Part shown: piece by piece, positions 40,851-50,891 of the stretch
Position numbering within the stretch: the first letter of the stretch is position 1
Layout: the number at the start of each line of letters is the position of its first letter
Assembly (NCBI GenBank): GCA_032716605.1
Contig: CM064485.1
Span: 30,247,697-30,311,696, forward strand
DNA: 64,000 nt
From: Paralithodes platypus
Taxonomy: Eukaryota; Arthropoda; Malacostraca; Decapoda; Lithodidae
Reading direction: 5' to 3'
Position numbers and translations under genes: made by a program
Notes under the pieces: model-generated
What the model was told of the DNA's origin: nothing
The model's input: the letters and a program-made list of their open reading frames with translations, nothing else
The model's database searches: none

Positions 40851-43800
40851 TGTTATGCCCTGTTTTTCTACAGGTTTAACTTGGGTAATGTGAGTTCTAA
40901 TCGACTGGGTATATAAGGCTGCATGCACAATACAAGATATGAGGAATAGAGAACACAAAGAAACACATGGTAGCAAGTTACACGATCACGTTTATTGATA
41001 TACCACTGCAGAATACTTGTGTAAGACAATATAATAGAATCGAACAACACTAGCATAAGTGGATCTGGATGGAGCCTAGTCTCCCACTTCCAACGTTCAG
41101 GTATTAATCTTCTGATCACTGGCTTTAATTTAACAGGTTTATATACCGAAGACCATCAATGTTACTTATAGAATCATATTCACTGTTAGATTTCTTACTG
41201 GTAGCTCTGGTGCACAAGTCGTAGTTCACAGACTAGATTAGACACGCGTATTTTAGAGCACGGGAATTCTAGTAACCTCAGGGGGAACTGATCTAAGTTT
41301 TATATTCTTGTCTCAGAAATACATAGAACGCAAATCAGTGGGCGAACATTCAGATATCACTAGGGTTTCCTTCTAGGTAATAATATCTGGATATATGGTT
41401 GATTACGAGAGTTAGTATCGCCTGTTAATTATTGAACACTGATACGCTTAGCACTTCCTAATTGAATGGTTATATGAATTATACTGGGGCAAAGAGATAG
41501 CCACTTCGTAGAAATATTAATTAGTGAATCTCTAAACAGCACAGTAATATGTAGTACTGCTAAAGGGAATCTTGGGTAGTATCTGATGGGTCTGGTCCTG
41601 GTTATCTTGCGTCCATGATGTTGGGGGCTAACGACTGGTTCCGCGGCCGTCCAAGGGGCCCATATGTGTGAAGTTCTCAAATACGTGGGCAGGTCCTTCT
41701 ATCCAAATCTGTCACGGAGTCTGCCGGCTCTGGAATCTCACTCCGGAACAACACAAGGGCAGAGCTAGAAGTTAACTGCAGGGTAGTGACCCCTGGTTGG
41801 TGTCTAGCTTTCAACTGATTTGACTGGGGGCGGGAGCTAGATTTATAGGCTCGGTTCTGGACCCTGTAGACAGTAGGGATCTCGAGTCTTATGGACTTAT
41901 TTGAGCTTTCAATAGATATGGGGACTAGGTAAGATGGTATTTACTGTTGTGGCACATGGCTATAGGAAGCCTTTATATTTTCATATAACTGAGCCTTAGT
42001 AAGAGGTACTATTTTGGCTATACTGGAAGTATTTAGGGGAGAGAGACTGGATCTACTTTGCGAGGAGGATGGGGACAGCTGTGATAGGAGCGTCTCTCTT
42101 AGATTGTTCAATCTTCATTCTATGGTATAGCTGAGGTGCTAATTTAGTGATCAGAGCATGCAAGAAAGGTAAATGGTTTATTGTGAGTTAATAGAGGTTA
42201 GTAAAGGTGTTAGTCATGCATGGTTAGTTCATTGATAGGAAGAATTCCTGTGCTACCTGGCAATGACTCGGAAGTCAAAACAGGGGCCAGGTATACCTCC
42301 GCGGGGGTGGGGGTCTCCCTCCTCGGGTGGGCAAAAAGGGGGAGCTGGGCGCCCTCTCTCTGTGATAGTCGTCCGGCGGCTGTGGCTAGGGGCTTGCCAT
42401 ATCACCAGTGTTTGTAATAACCCTCTGTGTATGAGACAGATGTGGGTGTCCTTAACACCAAAACCGAAGGTGCCTTAGCTAGCTGGTTTTACTCGGCTGG
42501 TTGTTAATTGTAGGGTTTGCTGGATGTGGTGGAGACTGGGTTGCTAACTCTGCCACATTTATCTGGAAGTATGGCAATAGAAGTTAGTTACTGGCGAGGC
42601 GGCTAGCCTCGCACCGACGACCATTGGGTGCAGGGTTGTGAATGGGTTGTAAGAGAATAGATGGCATGCAAGGGGCTAGTAAAGTTCTAATGTTGTTCTG
42701 GTCTACTAAGTGAAGGTAGGCTGGATAGGAGTATATATATAAAAGGTTGGAGAGCGTTAGCAACGGACAATTCAAGGATCTTCAAGAGGTATGAGAGAGA
42801 GGCTAGGTCGGACAAGAGTCGAGAAGCGCGGGTGTCTTAATGAGAGGGGGGGAGAGTTCAAGGGCTACAGGGAAATTTTGCCCCTAAGGTTCCTGGGCGT
42901 GGGGGTGGCATTAGGCTACAATTGATATTGGAGTTTGAAAAGGCAGTAGAATACGTTAGCCAAATGCTACCGGGGAATGCAACTATGGGGTGGTATATGA
43001 GTCTGGAAAAGATAGAGTTATGTGATCAGTCCGAGGGGTTATGGATACTATTAGTTGGCCCTGGGAACTGCGTTTTCTATTAAATATAAATATACCAACA
43101 ACAGCGGCAGTTCGGAGGGGTACTTAGTTATTGTTTCCGGGTACTTATGACAGATACTGGTAACCAGGTTATCTTATACAATCTCTGGTTGGGGTAAGAG
43201 GTGCATGACACGAAGTAAATTGGCGTAGTGTGGACTGTGGATACGAAGGAGGCAAGGGGAAGACGTATGACAATTGTGGAAAAGTAAATGGAAAAAGGTG
43301 AACACAATGGCGGATAAAAATACTTAACCTAAGGATTGAATACATAGATTTATGGGGCGATGGGTCTTCAGAAGCTTAGTCTGGCAAGACAAGATGTTAG
43401 GGAATGTTAATATTAATCTTAAACTAAGGATTGCATACATCGATGAACGACGACATTATAGTCGTCGTCCTAATAAGGTGATGAAACCTGGTTGATCTGT
43501 ACTTGGCACAATACGACACAAGGACAGTGCCGCTATGTCGTATCAATACTGGTGGCAGTTAATATTAGAGACACTTAGTTACTAGAGGAATAATGCAAGG
43601 GAGCGACTGAGCACGGGTTACATATATCTATACTCGTCATGGGAAATGATATAAGAGGTCTAGGGACAAGCGTGAGTGTTTTAACTTCTAAGATATATAA
43701 CATCTACTTCTCGGATGTAAGAACATACATAGATATAATTATGGCTGTCTGATGTGTTGGCATTAGCTCAACGTCGGGACAGGGCATGGGTGTTTTTAAT

Positions 43801-44064
43801 ATGAATGTATATTCCTGTTCATCATCTTTGTAGTTAGGAGTGTAGGACACGAGGGGGGTAGTGTACGTGAGGTGTGGAAAATGGTCAGTTTAGAAAAGGT
43901 AGGTGGGTGCGGCCTGGAGCTGCTTAGCCCTGCGGGCTTGGGCCTGTCTGAAATGGCTGGCTCGGTCAGCTGGTCCTTTCGTTCTGTGGACCTTTCTTCC
44001 GGGTGTTTCTGTGTGGTGTTCGCTTGTGGCTTCTGTGGTGGGCTTCTTGTTCTGGGGCATTTTA
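40851..44064 (-). repeat. 3' LTR of the 10-kb element
   Basis: 3214 bp, matching 47687-50891 almost throughout, with a few indels (for example at about 41525, and an 8-bp difference near 43912). It holds a tandem unit and the ACGACGAC hairpin at 43447-43468. A frame of about 83 codons with a hydrophobic middle (40868-41119, minus) is conserved in all three LTR copies. Confidence 0.85.
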
Positions 44065-44078
44065 CTTCCCTCTCCTTC
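44065..44078 (-). promoter_or_regulatory. Polypurine tract
   Basis: Minus strand GAAGGAGAGGGAAG immediately upstream of the 3' LTR start TAAAATGCCCC. All 14 bases are purine, the expected primer for plus-strand DNA synthesis. Confidence 0.75.
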
Positions 44079-44128
44079 ATTATAGGCTCGTCCTCGAGCC
44101 TCAAGGGTGAAGTATAAAGAAGCATAGT

Positions 44129-44380
44129 CAGAAAAGTGTAGGTTAACAAGAAAAGTAGTATGACTAAGGGAAAAAATATATAATATATAGTATATGGAAA
44201 ACATGTAAATTTAAGAAAGAACAGATAATTAAGAACACAGGAAATTAAGAAGAGGTAAAGTGTTTAACAATGTATAAAGCAAATTAAAAAGATAGTCAGA
44301 AAAGTGTAGGTTAACAAGAAAAGTAGTATGACTAAGGGAAAAAAATAATATATACAGTATATGGAAAACATGTAAATTTA
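44129..44380. repeat. Tandem duplication of ~85 bp units, 165 bp apart
   Basis: agtcagaaaagtgtaggtta, acaagaaaagtagtatgact and atatggaaaacatgtaaatt occur at 44129-44215 and again at 44294-44380 in the same order and orientation. Both lie inside the interior of the LTR element near its 3' end. Confidence 0.8.
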
Positions 44381-44449
44381 TAGAATCATGCCCAATTGCT
44401 TAGGAATTGAAAACAATAAAAAAAAATCAAGTACAATAATATCCTCATC

Positions 44450-46590
44450 ATCATCAGGGGGGGTTATTTAGGGTCGCCGTTAGTCTGGGTGACGGTCTGG
44501 TAATACGGGGTGGTGGTGGTTGTGGCTTTGACCTTGGGGTTTCACTTTCACTTTGGAAGGGCGGGGTGGATATACCGTTAGTTCTGTCGTTAGGAATGTG
44601 GGTCTGGGGGCGAGCTGGCCCGGGGCCAGTTTTGGAGGGGGGTCTAAGTGGTTTCGGTCGGGGGTAGTGATAGGGGTTTTAAAGATGAAATGGGCAGGTC
44701 GAGTCGGGGTTGTTGGTGCTGGGGAGTGGTTGAATTGTGTAGAGAGTTGTGGTCGTGAGTGGGGTTTGGGGAAGGGTGAGTAAGGCTGAAGGTTGAGAGT
44801 TTACTATGATCGGGTGGTTTGGAGGTTTGGGGTGTGGGGATTTGATAGGGAGATGGTGGGGGGGGGGTGTCTGGGCAGACAGGGTTGTGGTTTGAGAGGG
44901 GTTGAATTTGGACTGATTTTATTTTCGGGAGAGACATGGATGGGATTTCGAGGAGTGGTTGAAGTTGAGAGGTTGATTATGTTGTTTGGGGCGAGAGAGA
45001 GAGTATTTTGGGGTTTAGCCAAGGTGGAAAAAGTTTTGTGGTTGGATTGGGATGAGAGTGGTATTTTGTCGAGCGGGATCTTTGGGGGTGGAATTTGGGG
45101 CAGGTGGGGTAACGGTGAAGAGGGGGGTAAGATAAGGGGGAAAAAGGAGGTAGGGGTTATGTACGGGGGTGATTGTTCGTTCGGAATGTGGTCGTGAGAG
45201 GTTAGGCTGGCAAGGCGGGAATTGGTGGAGGTTGAAAGTATAGCTGGGCTCATGATGGTGGGGGACCGACTGGTGAGCAGGTGTTCGGTACGCATGAGGG
45301 GGGGAAATCACTTTGGTGGGGGTCACGCGTGAGGGGGGGATTAACGACGCGTGTGGGAGGATCAGAGTGGTGGGGTGTGTCGGTGGCAGTGACGGTTTGT
45401 TTAGAGGTTATCTGGGGTTGGTGGGTTTGTCTGTCATGAGGGGGTGAGTCAAGTGTGGGGTTTTGAAGTTTATTAGGGGTGTGAATTGTGGAGGGGTGGA
45501 AGGGAGCTACTGACGGAAAACTGTCACAAGGGAAATTTTGTTGGTGGGGGAATAGCTGAGCATTTCTGGGGGAAGGGGGGGAACATGGTTGGGTCCCTAG
45601 GTCGTCACGCGTGAGGGGAGGATTAACGGCGCGTGTGGGAGGGTCAGGGTGGTGAGAGGTGAGCGAGTTAGGAAACGGGATTTGTTGGGGGGGCTGCGGC
45701 GGGTTGGTGGGGAAGAGTTAGGTGTAGAACAGGGGTTATTGGTAGAGGACTGATGTATTGATTTGGGGTTGTTAACAGGACGAATTTGGGGAATTTTCTT
45801 GGTGTCAGTCTCGGTCTGGTTAAAGGTTATGTGGGACTGGGGAGGATTAGTGGGGGCAGAGTTAGGCATAGGACATGGGTTATTGAGGGAGGAGTGATGT
45901 ACTGATTTGGGGTTGTTAACAGGACGAGTTTGGGGAATTTTCTTGGTGGCAGTCTCGGTCTGGTTAGAGGTTATCTGGGACTGGTGAGTTTGTTTGACAT
46001 GAGAGGGCGAGTCAAGTGTGGGGTTTCGAAGTTTTCTAGGGGTGTGAATTGTGTGGGGGTGGAAGGGAGCTACTGACTGAAAACTTTCACAAGCTACCGA
46101 CGGAAAACTGTCACAAGGGAAATTTTGTTGGTGGGGGGATAGCTGAACATTTCTGGGGTCATGGGGAAAATATGTTGTGGTAGGCCTACATAGGTAGGCA
46201 TAGCTAGAATACAGGGCTTGTTGGGGGGGCTGCGGAGGGTTGGTGGGGGAAGAGTTAGGTGTAGAAGAGGGGTTATTGGTAGAGGACTGATGTATTGATT
46301 TGGGGTTGTTAACAGGAGGAATTTTGGGAATTCTTGGTGGCAGTCACGGTCTGGTTAGAGGTTATCTGGGGTTGGTGGGTTGGTTTTCTGGGGTCATGGG
46401 GAAAATATGTTGTGGTAGGCCTACATAGGTAGGCATAGCTAGAATACGGGGCTTGTTGGGGGGCTGCGGAGGGTTGGTGGGGGAAGAGTTAGGTGTCGAA
46501 CAGGGGTTATTGGTAGAGGACTGATGTATTGACTTGGGGTTGTTAACAGGACGAATTTTGGGAATCTTCTTGGTGGCAGTCACGGTCTGG
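44450..46590 (-). repeat. Repetitive Pro/Thr/Ser-coding interior of the LTR element
   Basis: The plus strand is G/T-rich. A unit of about 125-240 bp with ttaggtgtagaacaggggtt, gaggactgatgtattgattt and tcttcttggtggcagtcacg recurs at about 45715, 45865, 46250, 46485 and 46720. A second unit (ggcctacataggtaggcata) occurs at about 46180, 46420 and 46655, and a third (agctactgacggaaaactgt) at about 45507, 46063 and 46092. On the minus strand these code for repeats such as NNPKSIHQSSTNNPCSTPNS, so they extend the gag-like protein's tail but with many frame breaks. Confidence 0.75.
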
Positions 46591-47616
46591 TTAGAGGTTA
46601 TCTGGGGTTGGTGGGTTTGTTTCTGGGGTCATGGGGAAATATGTTGTGGTAGGCCTACATAGGTAGGCATAGCTAGAATACGGGGCTTGTTGGGGGGGCT
46701 GCGGAGGGTTGGTGGGGGAAGAGTTAGGTGTAGAACAGGGGTTATTGGTAGAGGACTGATGTATTGATTTGGGGTTGTTAACAGGACGAATTTTGGGAAT
46801 CTTCTTGGTGGCAGTCACGGTCTGGTTAGCGGTTATCTGGGGTTGGTGGGTTTGTTTGACATGCATAGAAAAAGGATGGGGGGGGGGTAACACAATTGAT
46901 GGAAGATGATCGTTGGTGGATGGCTGGGCAGGGGAAAATTTAGGGATGGTCAGAGAGGATAGAGGCAAGGAAGAGTGCACTGGGGTTGGACTTTCACCGG
47001 ATGTCATTTTGGAAGGGTGCACGGAGTCTTGGATAGGGGCTGAAGGGTTGGATAGGGGATTCATCGAACTGAGTAGGCATTCTTCTCTGATGGAGAGCAT
47101 ATGTTCTTCGAATAAGCCATACGGGTCGAGATGGGCGGTGATGTGGGGTGGGAGGATGTTTAACAATGCGGTGAATAAGAGTTCATTTTGTTGGTCGTAA
47201 TCTTCATAGCTATACGTGGTCCTCACGTATCTGTAGAGTTGTATGAGGGTCACATTTATATCCCCTTCATACTTGATCTCGTCGACTTTTATTATTTTGG
47301 GGGCGACGGGGGAACCCAAAAGTGGATCTAAGGTCCGGATCACGAAGGATCGAAACTGGTTCCAGGTAAACTCTGGCGTACACTGTGTCACAGTTTGGCG
47401 AATAAATTCTTTAAAGGTAGGCCGATCAACAAGTTGGGAAACGGCTTCTCCCAACTGTATAATATGCCAAATTGCAACGGCAATTTTTTCGCGGTCATTA
47501 TGGAGTACCACATCGTACACTGGCTTTATTATGTCTAAGTAAGTGGTGATATCATACGTGTTTACATCATACTTGGGAATGTGTGCGAGTGGCTGAAAAT
47601 TTCGCGATGTTGCCAT
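46591..47616 (-). CDS. Gag-like protein of the 10-kb LTR element
   Basis: ATG at 47616 (MATSRNFQPLAHIPKYD), 55 bp downstream of the primer-binding-like site. About 341 residues without internal stops. Residues 1-190 are a helical, mixed-charge domain (WHIIQLGEAV, TWNQFRSFVIRTL, QNELLFTALLNILPPHI) reminiscent of capsid domains, but I cannot assign it to a named gag family. Residues about 190-341 are Pro/Ser/Thr-rich and end in the repeat units described at 44450-46590. There is no zinc knuckle and no protease motif. The frame is open because the element is young or because gag is under selection. The capsid role is inferred from position. Confidence 0.55.
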   Translation of the reverse strand: MATSRNFQPLAHIPKYDVNTYDITTYLDIIKPVYDVVLHNDREKIAVAIWHIIQLGEAVSQLVDRPTFKEFIRQTVTQCTPEFTWNQFRSFVIRTLDPLLGSPVAPKIIKVDEIKYEGDINVTLIQLYRYVRTTYSYEDYDQQNELLFTALLNILPPHITAHLDPYGLFEEHMLSIREECLLSSMNPLSNPSAPIQDSVHPSKMTSGESPTPVHSSLPLSSLTIPKFSPAQPSTNDHLPSIVLPPPHPFSMHVKQTHQPQITANQTVTATKKIPKIRPVNNPKSIHQSSTNNPCSTPNSSPTNPPQPPQQAPYSSYAYLCRPTTTYFPMTPETNPPTPDNL

Positions 47617-47670
47617 GCTTCTACTGTTCCAAACTTGCAGTGTAATGCAACCTTTTATCCGAATCAAGAA

Positions 47671-47685
47671 CCACCGCTGCCGCCA
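47671..47685 (-). promoter_or_regulatory. Primer-binding-like site
   Basis: Minus strand TGGCGGCAGCGGTGG starts one base after the 5' LTR end (CATAACA, 47687). LTR retroelements carry here a stretch complementary to a tRNA 3' end, starting TGG to match CCA. The specific tRNA was not identified. Confidence 0.65.
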
Positions 47686-47686
47686 A

Positions 47687-50600
47687 TGTTATGCCCTGTT
47701 TTTCTACAGGTTTAACTTGGGTAATGTGAGTTCTAATTGACTGGGTATATAAGGCTGCATGCACAATACAAGATATGAGGAATAGAGAACACAAAGAAAC
47801 ACATGGTAGCAAGTTACACGATCACGTTTATTGATATACCACTGCAGAATACTTGTGTAAGACAATATAATAGAATCGAACAACACTAGCATAAGTGGAT
47901 CTGGATGGAGCCTAGTCTCCCACTTCCAACGTTCAGGTATTAATCTTCTGATCACTGGCATTAATTTAACAGGTTTATATATCGAAGACCATCAATGTTA
48001 CTTATAGAATCATATTCACTGTTAGATTTCTTACTGGTAGCTCTGGTGCACAAGTCGTAGTTCACAGACTAGATTAGACACGCGTATTTTAGAGCACAGG
48101 AATTCTAGTAACCTCAGGGGGTACTGATCTAAGTTTTATATTCTTGTCTCAGAAATACATAGAACGCAAATCAGTGGGCGAACATTCAGATATCACTAGG
48201 GTTTCCTTCTAGGTAATAATATCTGGATATATGGTTGATTACGAGAGTTAGTATCGCCTGTTAATTATTGAACACTGAAACGCTTAGCACTTCCTAATTG
48301 AATGGTTATATGAATTATACTGGGGCAAAGAGATAGCCACTTCGTAGAAATATTAATTAGTGAATATTAAACAGCACAGTAATATGTAGTACTGCTAAAG
48401 GGAATCTTGGGTAGTATCTGATGGGTCTGGTCCTGGTTATCTTGCGTCCATGATGTTGGGGGCTAACGACTGGTTCCGCGGCCGTCCAGGGGGCCCATAT
48501 GTGTGAAGTTCTCAAATACGTGGGCAGGTCCTTCTATCCAAATCTGCCACGGAGTCTGCCGGCTCTGGAATCTCACTCCGGAACAACACAAGGGCAGAGC
48601 TAGAAGTTAACTGCAGGGTAGTGACCCCTGGTTGGTGTCTAGCTTTCAACTGATTTGACTGGGGGCGGGAGCTAGATTTATAGGCTCGGTTCTGGACCCT
48701 GTAGACAGTAGGGATCTCGAGTCTTATGGATTTATTTGAGCTCTCAATAGATATGGGGACTAGGTAAGATGGTATTTACTGTTGTGGCACATGGCTATAG
48801 GAAGCCTTTATATTTTCATATAACTGAGCCTTAGTAAGAGGTACTATTTTGGCTATACTGGAAGTATTTAGGGGAGAGAGACTGGATCTACTTTGCGAGG
48901 AGGATGGGGACAGCTGTGATAGGAGCGTCTCTCTTAGATTGTTCAATCTTCATTCTATGGTATAGCTGAGGTGCTAATTTAGTGATCAGAGCATGCAAGA
49001 AAGGTAAATGGTTTATTGTGAGTTAATAGAGGTTAGTAAAGGTGTTAGTCATGCATGGTTAGTTCATTGATAGGAAGAATTCCTGTGCTACCTGGCAATG
49101 ACTCGGAAGTCAAAACAGGGGCCAGGTATACCTCCGCGGGGGTGGGGGTCTCCCTCCTCGGGTGGGCAAAAAGGGGGAGCTGGGCGCCCTCTCTCTGTGA
49201 TAGTCGTCCGGCGGCTGTGGCTAGGGGCTTGCCATATCACCAGTGTTTGTAATAACCCTCTGTGTATGAGACAGATGTGGGTGTCCTTAATACCAAAACC
49301 GAAGGTGCCTTAGCTAGCTGGTTTTACTCGGCTGGTTGTTAATTGTAGGGTTTGCTGGATGTGGTGGAGACTGGGTTGCTAACTCTGCCACATTTATCTG
49401 GAAGTATGGCAATAGAAGTTAGTTACTGGCGAGGCGGCTAGCCTCGCACCGACGACCATTGGGTGCAGGGTTGTGAATGGGTTGTAAGAGAATAGATGGC
49501 ATGCAAGGGGCTAGTAAAGTTCTAATGTTGTTCTGGCCTACTAAGTGAAGGTAGGCTGGATAGGAGTATATAATATAAAAGGTTGGAGAGCGTTAGCAAC
49601 GGACAATTCAAGGATCTTCAAGAGGTATGAGAGAGAGGCTAGGTCGGACAAGAGTCGAGAAGCGCGGGTGTCTTAATGAGAGGGGGGGGAGAGTTCAAGG
49701 GCTACAGGGAAATTTTGCCCCTAAGGTCCCTGGGCGTGGGGGTGGCATTAGGCTACAATTGATATTGGAGTTTGGAAAGGCAGTAGAATACGTTAGCCAA
49801 ATGCTACCGGGGAATGCAACTATGGGGTGGTATATGAGTCTGGAAAAGATAGAGTTATGTGATCAGTCCAAGGGGTTATGGATACTATTAGTTGGCCCTG
49901 GGAACTGCGTTTTCTATTAAATATAAATATACCAACAACAGCGGCAGTTCAGAGGGGTACTTAGTTATTGTTTCCGGGTACTTATGACAGATACTGGTAA
50001 CCAGGTTGTCTTATACAATCTCTGGTTGGGGTAAGAGGTGTATGACACGAAGTAAATTGGCGTAGTGTGGACTGTGGATACGAAGGAGGCAAGGGGATGA
50101 CGTATGACAATTGTGGAAAAGTAAATGGAAAAAGGTGAACACAATGGCGGATAAAAATACTTAACCTAAGGATTGAATACATAGATTTATGGGGCGATGG
50201 GTCTTCAGAAGCTTAGTCTGGCAAGACAAGATGTTAGGGAATGTTAATATTAATACTTAAACTAAGGATTGCATACATCGATGAACGATGACATTATAGT
50301 CGTCGTCCTAATAAGGTGATGAAACCTGGTTGATCTGTACTTGGCACAATACGACACAAGGTAAGTGCCGCTATGTCGTATCAATGCTGGTGGCAGTTAA
50401 TATTATAGACTTAGTTACTAGAGGAACAATGCAAGGGGCGACTGAGCACGGGTTACATATATCTATACTCGTCATGGGAAATGATATACGAGGTCTAGGG
50501 ACAAGCGTGAGTGTTTTAACTTCTAAGATACATAACATCTACTTCTCGGATGTAACAACATACGTAGATATAATTATGGCTGTCTGATGTGTTGGCATTG

Positions 50601-50891
50601 GCTCAACGTCGGGACAGGGCATGGGTGTTTTTAATATGAATGTATATTCCTGTTCATCATCTTTGTAGTTAGGAGTGTAGGACACGAGGGGGGTAGTGTA
50701 CGTGAGGTGTGGAAAATAGTCAGTTTAGAAAAGGTAGGTGGGTGCGGCCTGGAGCTGCTTAGCCTTGGGCCTGTCTGAAATGGCTGGCTCGGTCAGCTGG
50801 TCCTTTCGTTCTGTGGACCTTTCTTTTGGGTATTTCTGTGTGGTGTTCGTTCGTGGCTTCTGTGGTGGGCTTCTCGTTCTGGGGCATTTTA
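47687..50891 (-). repeat. 5' LTR of the 10-kb element
   Basis: 3205 bp, direct repeat of 40851-44064. The minus strand begins TAAAATGCCCC at 50891 and ends GGGCATAACA at 47687. A TATATAAGG word near 47751 (plus) is part of both LTRs; on the minus strand the same site reads CCTTATATA. Whether it is a promoter in either direction is unknown. Confidence 0.85.

Larger units (their letters stand above)
40851..50891 (-). mobile_element. Non-autonomous LTR retrotransposon with 3.2-kb LTRs (10.04 kb)
   Basis: Two directly repeated ends, 40851-44064 and 47687-50891, flank a 3.6-kb interior. The 5-bp sequence ATCAA stands on both sides (40846-40850, 50892-50896), as a target duplication. Read on the minus strand, each LTR starts TAAAATGCCCC and ends GGGCATAACA. 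A primer-binding-like site follows the 5' LTR and a polypurine tract precedes the 3' LTR. The interior encodes only a gag-like protein and Pro/Thr-rich repeats; no protease, RT or integrase is visible. The LTRs are nearly identical, so insertion appears recent. Confidence 0.85.

Noticed and set aside
42220..43081. Short plus-strand frames identical at 49055-49920
   Set aside because: They repeat only because they lie in the two LTRs; no signature, and opposite to the element's orientation.
47740..47770. TATA box of the LTR promoter on the plus strand
   Set aside because: The element is transcribed from the minus strand. The TATATA core is nearly symmetrical, so orientation cannot be claimed.
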